From an uncultured Flavobacteriaceae bacterium (GTDB taxonomy: Bacteria > Bacteroidota > Bacteroidia > Flavobacteriales > Flavobacteriaceae): a DNA stretch of 64,000 bases. Below the pieces are notes generated by a model that worked only from the letters and a program-made list of their open reading frames with translations, was not told the DNA's origin and searched no databases. Positions 34,487 to 44,258 of this stretch are shown here, piece by piece. Each line of letters starts with the position of its first letter. Position 1 is the first letter of the stretch. The DNA lies in contig CANLWB010000004.1 in NCBI GenBank assembly GCA_947494695.1, positions 186,001 through 250,000 on the forward strand, written 5' to 3'. A program made the position numbers and the translations under genes.

Positions 34487-34982
34487 AGCTATATTTTTTT
34501 TCCAATTCTATGCCGATTTGTTTTCTTGCGCGAGATAATAGAACTCTTATATGTTCAATTTTGAGTTGTGTTGCAGCAGCTATTTCTATAAATTCATAAC
34601 CGTCTAAATCTCGCATCACCAAAACTTCTCTCTGTTGTTTGGGCAGGTTCTTAAGAATTTGTTTAATAATAGTATTTAGTTCTTTCCATTCTAATTGTTC
34701 TAATCCGTTTTCGGATTTTAATATTTTGAGATGCAAAGGAGAATCATCGATTTCTAACTTCTTTTTTCTCATTAAATCAATACAGTAATTTCGTGCTGTT
34801 AAGAATACAAAACCTTTAATGTTTGGATGTTGTTCAATTTGATTGCGTTTTATCCAGAGTTTCATCATTATGTCTTGTATAGCATCTTCAGCATTCGTAT
34901 TATTTCCGAGTATTCTCGAAACCATTGGAAACAAATGCTCGGATAAGGAAAATACTTTAAGTTTAAATTCTTTCTTAGTCAT
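34467..34982 (-). CDS. ECF-type RNA polymerase sigma factor
   Basis: 171 residues with region 2 (HLFPMVSRILGNNTNAEDAIQDIMMKLWIKRNQIEQHPNIKGFVFLTARNYCIDLMRKKK) and region 4 (LPKQQREVLVMRDLDGYEFIEIAAATQLKIEHIRVLLSRARKQI), the standard ECF layout. First gene of a three-gene unit with the anti-sigma and the plug-like secreted protein. Confidence 0.9.
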   Translation of the reverse strand: MTKKEFKLKVFSLSEHLFPMVSRILGNNTNAEDAIQDIMMKLWIKRNQIEQHPNIKGFVFLTARNYCIDLMRKKKLEIDDSPLHLKILKSENGLEQLEWKELNTIIKQILKNLPKQQREVLVMRDLDGYEFIEIAAATQLKIEHIRVLLSRARKQIGIELEKKYSYERGQN

Positions 34983-35172
34983 TCTATTTTAATAACGATG
35001 AAATGAAGATAGTTATAACAAAAAAGGCGTTTTATTTAAAAATATGTTTTTTAAATTACTGATAATAAGTGTTTTATTTAGGTGTTTTAAACCACGGTTG
35101 TAATTTTGTCTGAGTTTGTAAGGTATTCGTTTATGGCTTAGTTACAAGGCTATGTCTATTTACTCAGTGTTC

Positions 35173-35547
35173 TTAAACGATCAATTTAATTAATGGAAGG
35201 TCTGCTGGCGCAATTTCGTAATTAATTAAATCTGAAGGCGCTACCCATTCGTACAGATCATGATCAATTAGGTTTAAAGTTGCGTCAATAAAAAGACAAG
35301 TATAAGCGATTAACTTTATTGTATTTGAAGCATATTGATGTTGATTTGATCCTAAATAACTTTGGATAGAAACAATCATTCCTAACTCCTCATTCAATTC
35401 CCTTTCTAGCGCTTCTTTAGGGCTTTCATGCTTTTCTATTTTTCCTCCTGGAAACTCCCAGAAGCCAGCAAGAGCTTTTCCTGTCTTCTTTCGGGCTAGA
35501 AAAACTTTATCTTCTTTATAAATTATTCCGCAAACAACTTCTATCAT
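35173..35547 (-). CDS. NUDIX hydrolase, MutT-like
   Basis: 124 residues with a complete Nudix box GGKIEKHESPKEALERELNEELGM (Gly-x5-Glu-x7-Arg-Glu-x2-Glu-Glu-x-Gly, residues about 35-58) preceded by the MutT-typical GFWEFPGG. It hydrolyses a nucleoside triphosphate such as 8-oxo-dGTP or a related pyrophosphate. It begins 1 bp after the stop of the HNH remnant, so the two were once one transcript. Confidence 0.88.
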   Translation of the reverse strand: MIEVVCGIIYKEDKVFLARKKTGKALAGFWEFPGGKIEKHESPKEALERELNEELGMIVSIQSYLGSNQHQYASNTIKLIAYTCLFIDATLNLIDHDLYEWVAPSDLINYEIAPADLPLIKLIV

Positions 35548-35548
35548 A

Positions 35549-35911
35549 CTATTTCAATTGTAAACGATGTCTTTTTAGATCGGGTAACATCTCAATATTG
35601 ACTTCAATTTTTGCATTTATATCAATTCCTGGTTTTATAATATCTTCTACACTTAAGGATTTTGAAACTACAATAGTTCCATCATCAGAAAACGTAATTA
35701 CATGATTGTCAAATAGGGCGTCGTAGTTCGGACTTAAGAGAATTCCATTTTCAGGATCTAACCTTTCTTCTTTGGTTGAATCTTTCCATGAGACCATATG
35801 AGACGCGATTAAAATTTTTGGAATATTACAGTGGGGCACAGCACACGTATAATTCCATTTCTCTAAAATTTGCTGTCCATAATAACCTTGTCCAACTCTA
35901 GAGTCACCAAA
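35549..35911 (-). pseudogene. 3' remnant of an HNH endonuclease
   Basis: The frame is open from 35911 (after TAA at 35914-35912) to TAG 35549. It reads FGDSRVGQGYYGQQILEKWNYTCAVPHC, then ILIASHMVSW, ENGILLSPNYDALFDNHVITF. This is the HNH_2 domain that ends many restriction-like proteins: Cys pair, AsH and the second His (FDNH) are present. There is no ATG ahead of the conserved part; only GTG 35839 would start inside the zinc motif. The gene has therefore lost its 5' half. Confidence 0.75.
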
Positions 35912-35943
35912 TTACTCATATAATTTCTACTTTATAATACTAA

Positions 35944-36003
35944 AGAGAGGAAAATTATATCTTCAAAGCTTCTTTCATGGTTCCAGTTTACAAATCTGTG
36001 TAA
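35944..36003 (+). repeat. Element-end-like repeat
   Basis: About 60 bp here (AAATTATATCTTCAAAG core) resembles 27194-27253, which lies just inside attR of the main element, with roughly four in five bases the same. It may be the right-end scar of another, lost element, and it falls beside the truncated HNH gene. Confidence 0.5.
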
Positions 36004-36007
36004 TTTA

Positions 36008-36706
36008 TTACCATTCTAAAAACAGCATACCAGTGCCACAAATGGTAATGGTTATACCACTTAATATATTAGTGTATTTCTCAAAGCCTTGATAATTTAG
36101 ACGTTTGGAACCAAAAAAACCAAGTAGCACTAGCAGTAGCATCGTGGTGATCGTAGATATGGTATAAAGTAGAATTAGAATACCCACTTCTAAAAATGAA
36201 TAGTTTATTGAGGGGTATATAATTAGAGGAATCATAGGTTCACTTGGTCCCGTAGCAAAAATAAAAAACATGACCCAAGGCGTTACTTTATAACGTTTGT
36301 TTGGTGGAATAACTTGCTCGTGTTGATGTTCATAAACATAGAGTTCTCCACCTTCTGAAGTCTCAAAATGTTTATGAATCTTGTTCGAATTAAGTCTATA
36401 AATTGAATAAACGGTATAGCAAATTCCAAAGAGAAGTAATAACCAGGCAGCAAATCCGCCACGAATGTCTTCAAAATAGAATGTTTGCGAAAGCGTCCAA
36501 CTTAAAGCAATCCCTAGACCACCTAAAATAACCGAACCTAGAACGTGTGCAACTCCGCATAGTGTTGTCCAAATTAATGTTTTATACAAGCTCCATTTTC
36601 TGGAACGCGAAAGGACAATAAAAGGTAAATAATGATCTGGTCCGCTAAATGTATGTATGGAACTTATAGAAATTACGGAAAAACAGAGTAATTTAAATTC
36701 TATCAT
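36008..36706 (-). CDS. UreH-like nickel/urease-associated permease
   Basis: 232 residues, six membrane helices. The first helix carries SIHTFSGPDHYLPF, a His/Asp-His cluster like that of nickel permeases of the UreH/NiCoT relatives, though the spacing differs by one from the classical HX4DH. A His-rich cytoplasmic loop (HKHFETSEGGELYVYEHQHEQ) could bind Ni. It is the last gene of the urease operon and overlaps ureD by 14 bp. Nickel uptake for urease is the likely role. Confidence 0.75.
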   Translation of the reverse strand: MIEFKLLCFSVISISSIHTFSGPDHYLPFIVLSRSRKWSLYKTLIWTTLCGVAHVLGSVILGGLGIALSWTLSQTFYFEDIRGGFAAWLLLLFGICYTVYSIYRLNSNKIHKHFETSEGGELYVYEHQHEQVIPPNKRYKVTPWVMFFIFATGPSEPMIPLIIYPSINYSFLEVGILILLYTISTITTMLLLVLLGFFGSKRLNYQGFEKYTNILSGITITICGTGMLFLEW

Positions 36707-37472
36707 TTAATATTAATGTTGTTAAGTCTTTCATTAATTGTATTAAGTGTTCTGCTTTAAAGGCCAATACTTTAATTATTACCCCATGACCTGGTGTTTC
36801 TGAAACACCAAAACCACCTGTTTTAGTCTGTAGAAAGGCGTTTAGCTTATCTTTTAGTGTTTTTATATTGCTAGCCCCATCTAAATAAAACAGACTTAAC
36901 TGATGGGTGTAGCCTTCAAAATGAATTAAATGTAAAGGATTGAACGTCTGAGGAACTAAGTGTGTATTTTCGAAAAAAATGAGTTTATCTTCCAGGTATA
37001 CTTTGGTTAGATTTTGAAACCTTGTGAATTTAAAAACCTCATTTTGTGTCTTTCTACCACAAGTCAGGATGTCTCCCCAAAGCAAAGACGCATTTTTTTC
37101 TAAGTAAATTATAGTTTCACTTTTAAAGTTTGAGGCTTTATGAGGCACGGTGGGAAGTGGAAGGTAAGACAAAAATGCATTTTTTTTCAATCTCACCGTT
37201 ACTTTCTGTAAGGCCCCCTTTTTCATTGAAAACAAACGTTGATATGATTGTGTTGTAATCTCAAGCGCACTACCTTCATGGAGCAGGTATTCAAAATACA
37301 ACTCATCTTCATCTAGAATACCTGGAGACGAGCTCATAAGCATGATCTGTAGAAGCGGGTTCTTTTTATCCTCTCGAATATCAATGACTTTAAATGGAGT
37401 ATTAAAGAAAGCCGATTTCACCTCGGTGATGGTCTTTTTTTTATGGGTTTCTATGTACACTCTAGAAATCAT
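36693..37472 (-). CDS. ureD: Urease accessory protein UreD
   Basis: 259 residues matching UreD in length and key stretches ([66 protein letters not shown]). UreD forms a scaffold with UreF and UreG that loads nickel into the urease apoenzyme and offers a tunnel for the metal. It starts inside the ureG stop (4-bp overlap) and overlaps the permease gene. Confidence 0.9.
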   Translation of the reverse strand: MISRVYIETHKKKTITEVKSAFFNTPFKVIDIREDKKNPLLQIMLMSSSPGILDEDELYFEYLLHEGSALEITTQSYQRLFSMKKGALQKVTVRLKKNAFLSYLPLPTVPHKASNFKSETIIYLEKNASLLWGDILTCGRKTQNEVFKFTRFQNLTKVYLEDKLIFFENTHLVPQTFNPLHLIHFEGYTHQLSLFYLDGASNIKTLKDKLNAFLQTKTGGFGVSETPGHGVIIKVLAFKAEHLIQLMKDLTTLILNDRI

Positions 37473-38104
37473 CTATATAATTGGGGTTCATTTACAGGTT
37501 CTAAAAAGGCATATTTTTTAATCCAGCCAATAACATCTGTTAGCTCTCCTTTTTTCATTAGATTGGTGAAAACAAAAGGCCTTCCGTTACGCATTTTTCT
37601 GGCATCGCGTTCCATAATTTTTAAATCGGCATTTACATGAGGAGCAAGGTCTATTTTATTAATTAAAAGTAAATCACTTCGTGTAATTCCGGGACCACCT
37701 TTTCGTGGAATCTTATCGCCCTGTGCAACATCAATAACGAAAATGGTTAAATCGGCTAAATCCGGACTAAAGGTAGCCGAGAGGTTGTCTCCACCACTTT
37801 CTATAAAAATTAATTCAATTGAAGGAAACCGTTCCGCCATAGTGTCTACAGCTTCAAGGTTCATGCTGGCATCTTCCCGAATGGCGGTGTGCGGGCATCC
37901 ACCTGTTTCTACTCCAATAATTCGCTCCGGGGGTAATAAACTGTTCTGAGTTAAAAATTCGGCGTCTTCCTGAGTGTATATATCGTTTGTGATAACACCA
38001 ATGGAATATGTTTTTGTGAGTTCTCGAGTTAATCGTTCTATTAATGCCGTTTTTCCCGATCCTACAGGCCCGGCAATTCCAAGTTTTATATAATTTCTTT
38101 CCAT
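37469..38104 (-). CDS. ureG: Urease accessory GTPase UreG
   Basis: 211 residues from ATG 38104 ([25 protein letters not shown]). A longer frame to 38200 would add a Cys-rich leader inside ureF and is rejected. P-loop [23 protein letters not shown], the metal-binding [15 protein letters not shown] (Cys-Pro-His) and the guanine-specificity NKIDLAPHV are all present. UreG delivers nickel to urease with GTP hydrolysis. Confidence 0.96.
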   Translation of the reverse strand: MERNYIKLGIAGPVGSGKTALIERLTRELTKTYSIGVITNDIYTQEDAEFLTQNSLLPPERIIGVETGGCPHTAIREDASMNLEAVDTMAERFPSIELIFIESGGDNLSATFSPDLADLTIFVIDVAQGDKIPRKGGPGITRSDLLLINKIDLAPHVNADLKIMERDARKMRNGRPFVFTNLMKKGELTDVIGWIKKYAFLEPVNEPQLYR

Positions 38105-38114
38105 TTTCGTTCTT

Positions 38115-38801
38115 TTAAGACATGTACAATCTTGAATATAGGTGTTCGTGTTCCATAGCCTTGATATCGAATGCTGTTGTGCTCGTACCAAGTAAATCAA
38201 GATTTGGTTCCAATGCGCTTTGAGTTAATGTTTCTAGTAATGGGAGGAGTTCAAATAACACAACTTGCCCCAAATTTTGGCTTAATGGAATTAGTTTTAC
38301 CGCATTCGTAATATAGCCTATGGTGATATTGTAAAAGTAACCTTCTAATGCTGCTTTTTTTGGAATCTGCAATTCATAGGCGTAAATAGCATATAAAATG
38401 CAGTAATGGCCTTCGATGCCTCCATTTTTTAGGAGTGTCTTGAGTTGTTCGATTAAATTACCGTTAACCAATGCGCTGAAAATCTTATGCAAGCGGGCTC
38501 CTAGTTTTTTGCTGGCTTCTCGAATTTCTTTGGGGTGTTTGGAAGCATGACAGAGTGCATCTAAAGTGCTTATTTCCTTCCAATCTTTATATTTACAGGC
38601 GTTATAAACTAAACTAATGTAGGCCGCATCGTTGTGTAGAATATTTTGGGTTAAAAGTTGTATTAAAAACGTTTTTAATTCTGCTTCTGTAGTTATAATC
38701 TCTTTTTGAGTATAGGTTTCCAAACCTCCGGAATGCGAGAATGCGCCAATAGGCAGGGTGGGGTCGGAAAGATGAAGCAGGTTAAACAAGGTATTTTGCA
38801 T
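38115..38801 (-). CDS. ureF: Urease accessory protein UreF
   Basis: 228 residues, all-helical, with the UreF start [25 protein letters not shown] and the later [18 protein letters not shown]. UreF couples UreD-bound urease to UreG and gates GTP hydrolysis. Its ATG overlaps the ureE stop by 1 bp. Confidence 0.93.
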   Translation of the reverse strand: MQNTLFNLLHLSDPTLPIGAFSHSGGLETYTQKEIITTEAELKTFLIQLLTQNILHNDAAYISLVYNACKYKDWKEISTLDALCHASKHPKEIREASKKLGARLHKIFSALVNGNLIEQLKTLLKNGGIEGHYCILYAIYAYELQIPKKAALEGYFYNITIGYITNAVKLIPLSQNLGQVVLFELLPLLETLTQSALEPNLDLLGTSTTAFDIKAMEHEHLYSRLYMS

Positions 38802-39289
38802 TATTTTTGGGTTAAGTTCATTATTTTGGAGAATAAAGTACTATGAGAACCATGAGGGCTAACGGTTGTTTTTAGGGGGTTAGATAAGACTTTTCTAGCT
38901 TGGAAAACGGTGTGCCCCAAGGCTAAGAATAGTTTAAATATGGGCTTTTCAAAAGGGATTAACAGTTTGTTATCTTCATAAAACAGAGGGAGGTGTTTAT
39001 TTCCAATTTCATAGCAAATAGAGGCCATTTCAAAGTTTGTTTTTGGAACAATAACCAGGCATTCGCAGGGGATTATGTTAATGGTATAATTCGTATTGTT
39101 TTCTTGATGTAAAATGTCACCTTGTTTGAAATTGGGAGCCTCATTTAATAATTTTATTCGAAATGTTTTTCCATCTCTTGCTGTTTTATGCTGTATCCGT
39201 TTATTGGTTTCAAACCATTCGAAATCGATCAAAACAGTGGCGTTGTCCGAATTTGTGATGATATGGTTCTGTTTCTTTGTAATGAGCAT
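38801..39289 (-). CDS. ureE: Urease accessory nickel chaperone UreE
   Basis: 162 residues: N-terminal peptide-binding domain (HKTARDGKTFRIKLL, DGDIL-type beta turns) and C-terminal metal-binding domain (GNKHLPLFYEDNKLLIPFEKP, LGHTVFQARKVLSNP). The C-terminal tail is short with only two His (SPHGSHSTL), so it lacks the His-rich nickel store of enterobacterial UreE. Overlaps ureC and ureF by 1 bp each. Confidence 0.9.
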   Translation of the reverse strand: MLITKKQNHIITNSDNATVLIDFEWFETNKRIQHKTARDGKTFRIKLLNEAPNFKQGDILHQENNTNYTINIIPCECLVIVPKTNFEMASICYEIGNKHLPLFYEDNKLLIPFEKPIFKLFLALGHTVFQARKVLSNPLKTTVSPHGSHSTLFSKIMNLTQK

Positions 39290-41010
39290 TAAAATAAAAA
39301 ATAACGTTGAGCCATTGGTACTTCTTTTAAAGGGTTACAGCTTATGTGTTCACCATCTACAGTAACTTGATAATTTTCTGGATCGACCTTAATTGTTGGG
39401 GTTTTATCGTTATGGATTAAATCTTTTTTTCCAATGGTTCTACAATTCTCTACTGGAAGACTGGGTTTGTTTAGGTTGTATTTTTCTATAGTTTTATTTT
39501 CAATTGAAATTTTTGAAACAAAGTTTACAGATGTGTTGTGAAGGGCTTTACCGTATGCTCCAAACATTGGACGATACATTACAGGCTGTGGGGTAGGGAT
39601 AGAAGCATTGGGGTCTCCCATTTTACTAGCAACGATCATACCTCCTTTAATAATGATCTCTGGTTTTACTCCAAACATAGCGGGCTTCCAAAGTACTATA
39701 TCGGCAATTTTACCTGCTTCCAATGAGCCTACATGTTTTGAAATACCATGGGAAATAGCCGGGTTAATCGTGTATTTTGCAACATACCTTTTAATTCTAA
39801 AATTATCGTGGTCATGACCTTCATCTTCGGGTAACACTCCACGTTGAACTTTCATTTTGTGAGCCGTTTGCCAGGTACGAATAATAACTTCACCAACGCG
39901 TCCCATAGCTTGAGAATCACTACTCATCATACTAAAAACACCCAGGTCGTGTAATATGTCTTCGGCAGCAATGGTTTCTGGACGTATTCTAGAATCTGCA
40001 AAGGCAACATCTTCTGGAACCGTTTTGTCTAAATGATGACAAACCATTAACATATCTAAATGCTCATCGATGGTATTTATCGTAAATGGTCTGGTAGGGT
40101 TGGTGCTTGAGGGTAAGATGTTAGGATACATTGCCGATTTTATAATGTCTGGGGCATGTCCGCCACCTGCACCTTCAGTATGAAAGGTATGGATAACACG
40201 TCCATCTATAGCGTTAATAGTATCTTCTAAAAAGCCACTTTCATTAAGTGTATCGGTATGAATAGCCACTTGAATATCGTATGTGTCTGCAGTTTTTAAA
40301 GCGGCATCTATAGTTGCTGGTGTAGCGCCCCAATCTTCATGAATCTTTAAGCCTAGTACTCCGGCTTCAACCTGTTCTTCCAGTGGGGGTAGCGTAGAAC
40401 AATTTCCTTTTCCGAAAAACCCTAAATTCATAGGAAAAGCATCGGCACTTTCAAGCATTTTTCGAATATTCCAGGCTCCCGGGGTTACAGTTGTAGCGTT
40501 GGTTCCATCTGCGGGGCCCGTTCCACCACCAATCATGGTGGTCATTCCACTGTATAAGGCATGGTCTATTAACTGCGGACAAATAAAATGAATATGGGCA
40601 TCTATACCACCCGCAGTAGCAATTAAACCCGCCCCAGAATGTACTTCTGTAGAAGCTCCTATAATCATGTTTTTTGTAATACCATCCATCGTATCTGGGT
40701 TACCGGCCTTTCCAATACCAACAATTTTTCCATCTTTTATTCCAATATCCCCTTTTACAATTCCCCAATGGTCAATAATAACCGCATTGGTAATAACAAA
40801 GTCTAAAACGCCCTCATTTCTGGTAGCTCTGGCAGATTGCGCCATACCGTCACGAATGGTTTTTCCGCCTCCAAATTTTGCTTCTTCTCCATAGATGGTA
40901 TGGTCTTTTTCTATTTCTAAAAATAATTCAGTATCGGCAAGTCGAATTTTGTCTCCCGTTGTTGGGCCAAACATATTGGCATATTTAATTCTATTAATTT
41001 CTATACTCAT
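39289..41010 (-). CDS. ureC: Urease subunit alpha UreC
   Basis: 573 residues, full length for a separate alpha subunit. The nickel ligands are visible: HIH (His 139/141), the carbamylated Lys in [10 protein letters not shown] (Lys 222), [19 protein letters not shown] and the flap His in MVCHHLD (about 325). The closing MAQRYFLF is typical. It hydrolyses urea to ammonia and carbamate in the cytoplasm as an (alpha beta gamma) trimer. It lies 6 bp after ureB. Confidence 0.98.
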   Translation of the reverse strand: MSIEINRIKYANMFGPTTGDKIRLADTELFLEIEKDHTIYGEEAKFGGGKTIRDGMAQSARATRNEGVLDFVITNAVIIDHWGIVKGDIGIKDGKIVGIGKAGNPDTMDGITKNMIIGASTEVHSGAGLIATAGGIDAHIHFICPQLIDHALYSGMTTMIGGGTGPADGTNATTVTPGAWNIRKMLESADAFPMNLGFFGKGNCSTLPPLEEQVEAGVLGLKIHEDWGATPATIDAALKTADTYDIQVAIHTDTLNESGFLEDTINAIDGRVIHTFHTEGAGGGHAPDIIKSAMYPNILPSSTNPTRPFTINTIDEHLDMLMVCHHLDKTVPEDVAFADSRIRPETIAAEDILHDLGVFSMMSSDSQAMGRVGEVIIRTWQTAHKMKVQRGVLPEDEGHDHDNFRIKRYVAKYTINPAISHGISKHVGSLEAGKIADIVLWKPAMFGVKPEIIIKGGMIVASKMGDPNASIPTPQPVMYRPMFGAYGKALHNTSVNFVSKISIENKTIEKYNLNKPSLPVENCRTIGKKDLIHNDKTPTIKVDPENYQVTVDGEHISCNPLKEVPMAQRYFLF

Positions 41011-41016
41011 AATACA

Positions 41017-41376
41017 TTAAGATTTTAGAAACGTATTCAACTTTTGTTCAATACTATCTTTGTTTAATGACGAAATTTTGGCATCTACTAAATTATTAAA
41101 GCCATATATGGTTTGGTTACCACGAATTTCAACGAGTTCAACTTCTTTTTCTTCTCCAGGCTCAAAACGAACAGCAGTTCCAGAGGCAATATTTAATCGC
41201 ATACCGAGCGCTTGCATTCGGTCGAAATTCATTTTTTTATTGACTTCAAAAAAATGGAAATGTGAGCCAACTTGTATAGGACGATCGCCAGTATTGACAA
41301 CTTCAATGTGAATTGTGGCCTTATTGTTATTAATTTGAATGGGGGCTTTTTTTAATTTAAATTCTCCTGGTATCAT
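41017..41376 (-). CDS. ureB: Urease subunit beta UreB
   Basis: 119 residues beginning [19 protein letters not shown], with [26 protein letters not shown] and [19 protein letters not shown], the standard beta-subunit pattern. It is separate from ureA, with which it overlaps by 4 bp. Confidence 0.97.
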   Translation of the reverse strand: MIPGEFKLKKAPIQINNNKATIHIEVVNTGDRPIQVGSHFHFFEVNKKMNFDRMQALGMRLNIASGTAVRFEPGEEKEVELVEIRGNQTIYGFNNLVDAKISSLNKDSIEQKLNTFLKS

Positions 41377-41675
41377 GTTATGGGGTTATGAACGGTTATT
41401 AGTTTTGTTCCATCGGGAAACGTGGCTTCTATTTGGATGTCGTGTATCATTTCGGGCACGCCTTCCATAACGTCATGACGTGTTAAGATGGTTGTACCAA
41501 ATTGCATTAATTCGGCAACCGATTTACCATCCCTTACGGCCTCCATGAGGTCCGAACTAATAAGGGCAATGGCTTCTGGATAATTGAGCTTTAATCCTCT
41601 TTTTTTCCTTTTTCGAGCTACTTCGCCGGCTGTAAATAGCATCAATTTTTCGATTTCTTTTGGGGTGAGATGCAT
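41373..41675 (-). CDS. ureA: Urease subunit gamma UreA
   Basis: 100 residues beginning [40 protein letters not shown] and ending [15 protein letters not shown], the full gamma subunit. First gene of the operon ureABCEFGD plus permease. The 254-bp gap to the divergent urtA must hold both promoters. Confidence 0.97.
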   Translation of the reverse strand: MHLTPKEIEKLMLFTAGEVARKRKKRGLKLNYPEAIALISSDLMEAVRDGKSVAELMQFGTTILTRHDVMEGVPEMIHDIQIEATFPDGTKLITVHNPIT

Positions 41676-41796
41676 GGTGCTTTTTTATGTTTTTTAAAAA
41701 GTATATAAGTCATTAGAGGTACAAGTCACTTTAAAAGAGAAATGTATATTTTGTACGATATGTATTATGTTTTTAATAAAAAACGTCATTTTAATC

Positions 41797-41827
41797 ATTT
41801 TACCCTAAAAAATATAGGGTTTAAAAT
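41797..41827. promoter_or_regulatory. Inverted repeat between the divergent ureA and urtA genes
   Basis: ATTTTACCCT (from 41797) is nearly the reverse complement of AGGGTTTAAAAT (to 41827), around a 9-bp A-rich centre. It lies in the only space that can hold control sites for both the urease and transporter operons. A second, weaker pair (TTACCCA/GGGTTA) lies near 41850-41875. The nitrogen regulator that might bind is unknown. Confidence 0.4.
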
Positions 41828-41929
41828 GAAAATATAGTAAAAATTTACTTATTACCCATAAGAAAAATCGGGTTATTGATTTTTAAACGTATTTTTAATA
41901 GAGTGTATTAACATTTAATTTAAAGCAGT

Positions 41930-43141
41930 ATGAAAAACGTTATTTTAACATTTGCTCTTTTAGCACTTGTTTTTTCTTGTAAGGAGAAAAAGGAAACTTC
42001 AAACTCAAATGAAGATACTATTAAAGTAGGAGTGCTTCATTCTTTATCGGGCACTATGGCCATATCTGAAACAGATTGTAAAAATGCTACAATTTTGGCG
42101 ATAGAGGAAATTAATGCCGCTGGAGGTGTTCTAGGAAAGCAAATTGAGCCGATTATTGAGGATGGTGCTTCAGATTGGCCAACATTTACCGAGAAAGCAA
42201 CAAAATTAATTGATCAAAACAAGGTGAAATCTGTATTTGGATGTTGGACGTCTTCCAGTAGAAAAGCTGTATTACCAGTTTTTGAATCTAAGAACAATTT
42301 ACTGTTCTATCCGGTACAGTACGAAGGTATGGAAGCCTCAAAAAATGTAATCTACACGGGAGCTGCTCCTAATCAGCAAATTCTTCCAGCAGTTGAGTAT
42401 ATGATAAAGGCAGGTAAAAAGAAATTTTTCCTGGTGGGATCAGATTACGTGTTTCCAAGAACGGCTAATAAAATTATTAAGGCAAAATTAAAATTAGACG
42501 GTTATGACATTGTAGGAGAGGAGTATGCACCATTGGGACATACAGATTTTACATCCATTGTTCAGAAGATTAAAAGCTCTGGTGCAGATGCTGTTTTAAA
42601 TACGATTAATGGAGATAGTAATATTGGTTTCTTTAAACAAATGAAATCGAGTGGGCTATCGTCTCCAGCAGTGACTTGCATGTCGTTTTCTATAGCCGAA
42701 GTCGAATTAAAAGGTATTGGTGTGGACATTATGAAAGACCAATTAACGGCCTGGAATTATTTTATGAGTATGAAAAGTGAGGCTAATGAAAAATTTATAA
42801 AAGCGTACCAGGCGAAATATGGTGCAGATAAAGTTACAGACGATCCAATTGAGGCTGCATATTTTGGCGTATACCTTTGGGCCGAGGCGGTTAAAAAAGC
42901 AAACTCTTTTGAGCCTGCCGATGTACAAAAGGCCATTGGAGGAGTAAGTTTTGATGCCCCTGAGGGCACGGTTTCAATAGATCCTAAAACAAATCATACC
43001 ATTAAAAACTTTATGATTGGAAAAGCTAATGAACACGGTCAATTTGATATTATGTATCAATCGCCAGTAATGATTAAAGCAGACCCCTTTCCAAGTATTG
43101 CAACAGATAAAAGAGTGATTGCTCCGGGTAATATTCAATAG
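41930..43141 (+). CDS. urtA: Urea ABC transporter substrate-binding lipoprotein UrtA
   Basis: 403 residues. Lipoprotein signal ILTFALLALVFSCKEKKE; the mature part starts TIKVGVLHSLSGTMAISE and contains VFGCWTSSSRKAVLPVFESKNNLLFYPVQYEGMEASKNVIYTGAAPNQQ, characteristic of UrtA/AmiC-type urea receptors. It hands urea to the UrtBC channel. It is followed by the barrel gene after 72 bp. Confidence 0.96.
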   Translation: MKNVILTFALLALVFSCKEKKETSNSNEDTIKVGVLHSLSGTMAISETDCKNATILAIEEINAAGGVLGKQIEPIIEDGASDWPTFTEKATKLIDQNKVKSVFGCWTSSSRKAVLPVFESKNNLLFYPVQYEGMEASKNVIYTGAAPNQQILPAVEYMIKAGKKKFFLVGSDYVFPRTANKIIKAKLKLDGYDIVGEEYAPLGHTDFTSIVQKIKSSGADAVLNTINGDSNIGFFKQMKSSGLSSPAVTCMSFSIAEVELKGIGVDIMKDQLTAWNYFMSMKSEANEKFIKAYQAKYGADKVTDDPIEAAYFGVYLWAEAVKKANSFEPADVQKAIGGVSFDAPEGTVSIDPKTNHTIKNFMIGKANEHGQFDIMYQSPVMIKADPFPSIATDKRVIAPGNIQ

Positions 43142-43213
43142 CAGTTTTAATACTTAAGAACATCATGAGTTAAGTTCTAAAAACTACACGTTTAAAATCA
43201 AACAACAACATGT

Positions 43214-44005
43214 ATGAAAAAAAATCTACTTATAGCAATTATGAGCATGTTTACCTTAATACTTGTGGCTCAAGAAGACACTAAAACTAAAGGTGTATTC
43301 GACTTTACAGCATCTTTACACAATCAATGGTTTTGGAGAGGTTATGCGGTTGGCCCTGGCCCTATGACAGCAGCTCAGGCGAGCTTCAAATACGGCGGAT
43401 TCGAAATAGGAACCTGGAATGGATATGCGTTCGACGGATCTTTTAAGGATACCGATTTATATCTGTCGTACACCACGAAATCTGGTTTTTCTATAGCACT
43501 TTGGGATATTTATAATTACAGTGATTATACAGCCGTGAATGGTTTTGCTGGCTATGGGAATCATACGCAATCAGACTATTTTAACTATACCGGAGATCAA
43601 ACAAGGCATTTCTTCGATTTATCGATGAGCTATACAATTCCAAAAACTAAGCTCCAACTGTTTTTAGCGACCATTATTGAAGGTAGAGATAGAAATCCAG
43701 ACAATTCGAATAGATACTCTTCCTATGTTAAAGCAACCTATGGTTTTGAAACAAAAAATGGCGTAAATATTTCACCTTATGCCTCATTTGGTTTTGCTCT
43801 AAATAGTGATAATGGAGGCACATTTTGGCAATGGACCGACAGTGCAGTTCAAGATGCCAAGAGCTCTGGAATTAACGAAATTGGAATTACCCTCAGTAAG
43901 GCTATTAAAATTACAGAAAGTTATAGCATCAAGGCAAATACAGGCATTGTGGCTAGTCCTATAAATCGTACTACAACGGGATTATTAGGAATCGTTGTTT
44001 TCTAA
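43214..44005 (+). CDS. Outer-membrane beta-barrel, candidate urea/short-amide porin
   Basis: 263 residues with a signal peptide (LLIAIMSMFTLILVAQ) and regular alternating strands ending in aromatic residues (TASLHNQWFWRGYA, FEIGTWNGYAFDGSF, LYLSYTTKSGFSIALWDIY, FFDLSMSYTIPKTKLQLFL) and a final hydrophobic strand ending in Phe (GLLGIVVF), as expected for an outer-membrane barrel of about 10-12 strands. It sits between urtA and urtB in the same direction, so an outer-membrane entry path for urea is likely. No family name is certain. Confidence 0.72.
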   Translation: MKKNLLIAIMSMFTLILVAQEDTKTKGVFDFTASLHNQWFWRGYAVGPGPMTAAQASFKYGGFEIGTWNGYAFDGSFKDTDLYLSYTTKSGFSIALWDIYNYSDYTAVNGFAGYGNHTQSDYFNYTGDQTRHFFDLSMSYTIPKTKLQLFLATIIEGRDRNPDNSNRYSSYVKATYGFETKNGVNISPYASFGFALNSDNGGTFWQWTDSAVQDAKSSGINEIGITLSKAIKITESYSIKANTGIVASPINRTTTGLLGIVVF

Positions 44006-44201
44006 TTTATAATCTGTTTCTGCATTTGGAGCTTAACATAGCTTTTTGAAGGTTCGTTTGATAATTACGGACAAGAATTGCGTCAAGGGAACATAATAAC
44101 GAGTTTTATATGAAGAAGTTTCTTCTCCCTTTTCAATCGTGAATACATGGAAGTGACAACATTTTATCCAAACGCCCAATGTGTTAATTTATAATTTTTT
44201 C

Positions 44202-44238
44202 ACATAGAAGACGAGCTCCAGAAGTCTTCTATGTTTTC
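44202..44238 (+). terminator. Hairpin with T run just before urtB
   Basis: ACATAGAAGAC (44202-44212) is an exact reverse complement of GTCTTCTATGT (44224-44234), and TTTT follows. It lies about 20 bp before the urtB ATG, so it could stop or reduce transcription between the receptor/barrel part and the permease/ATPase part. Confidence 0.55.
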
Positions 44239-44258
44239 GTATTAAAATATTAGAAAAT

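Noticed and set aside
37469-38200. Longer UreG start at 38200
   Set aside because: The extra 32 residues lie within ureF and have no UreG counterpart; ATG 38104 gives the usual N-terminus.
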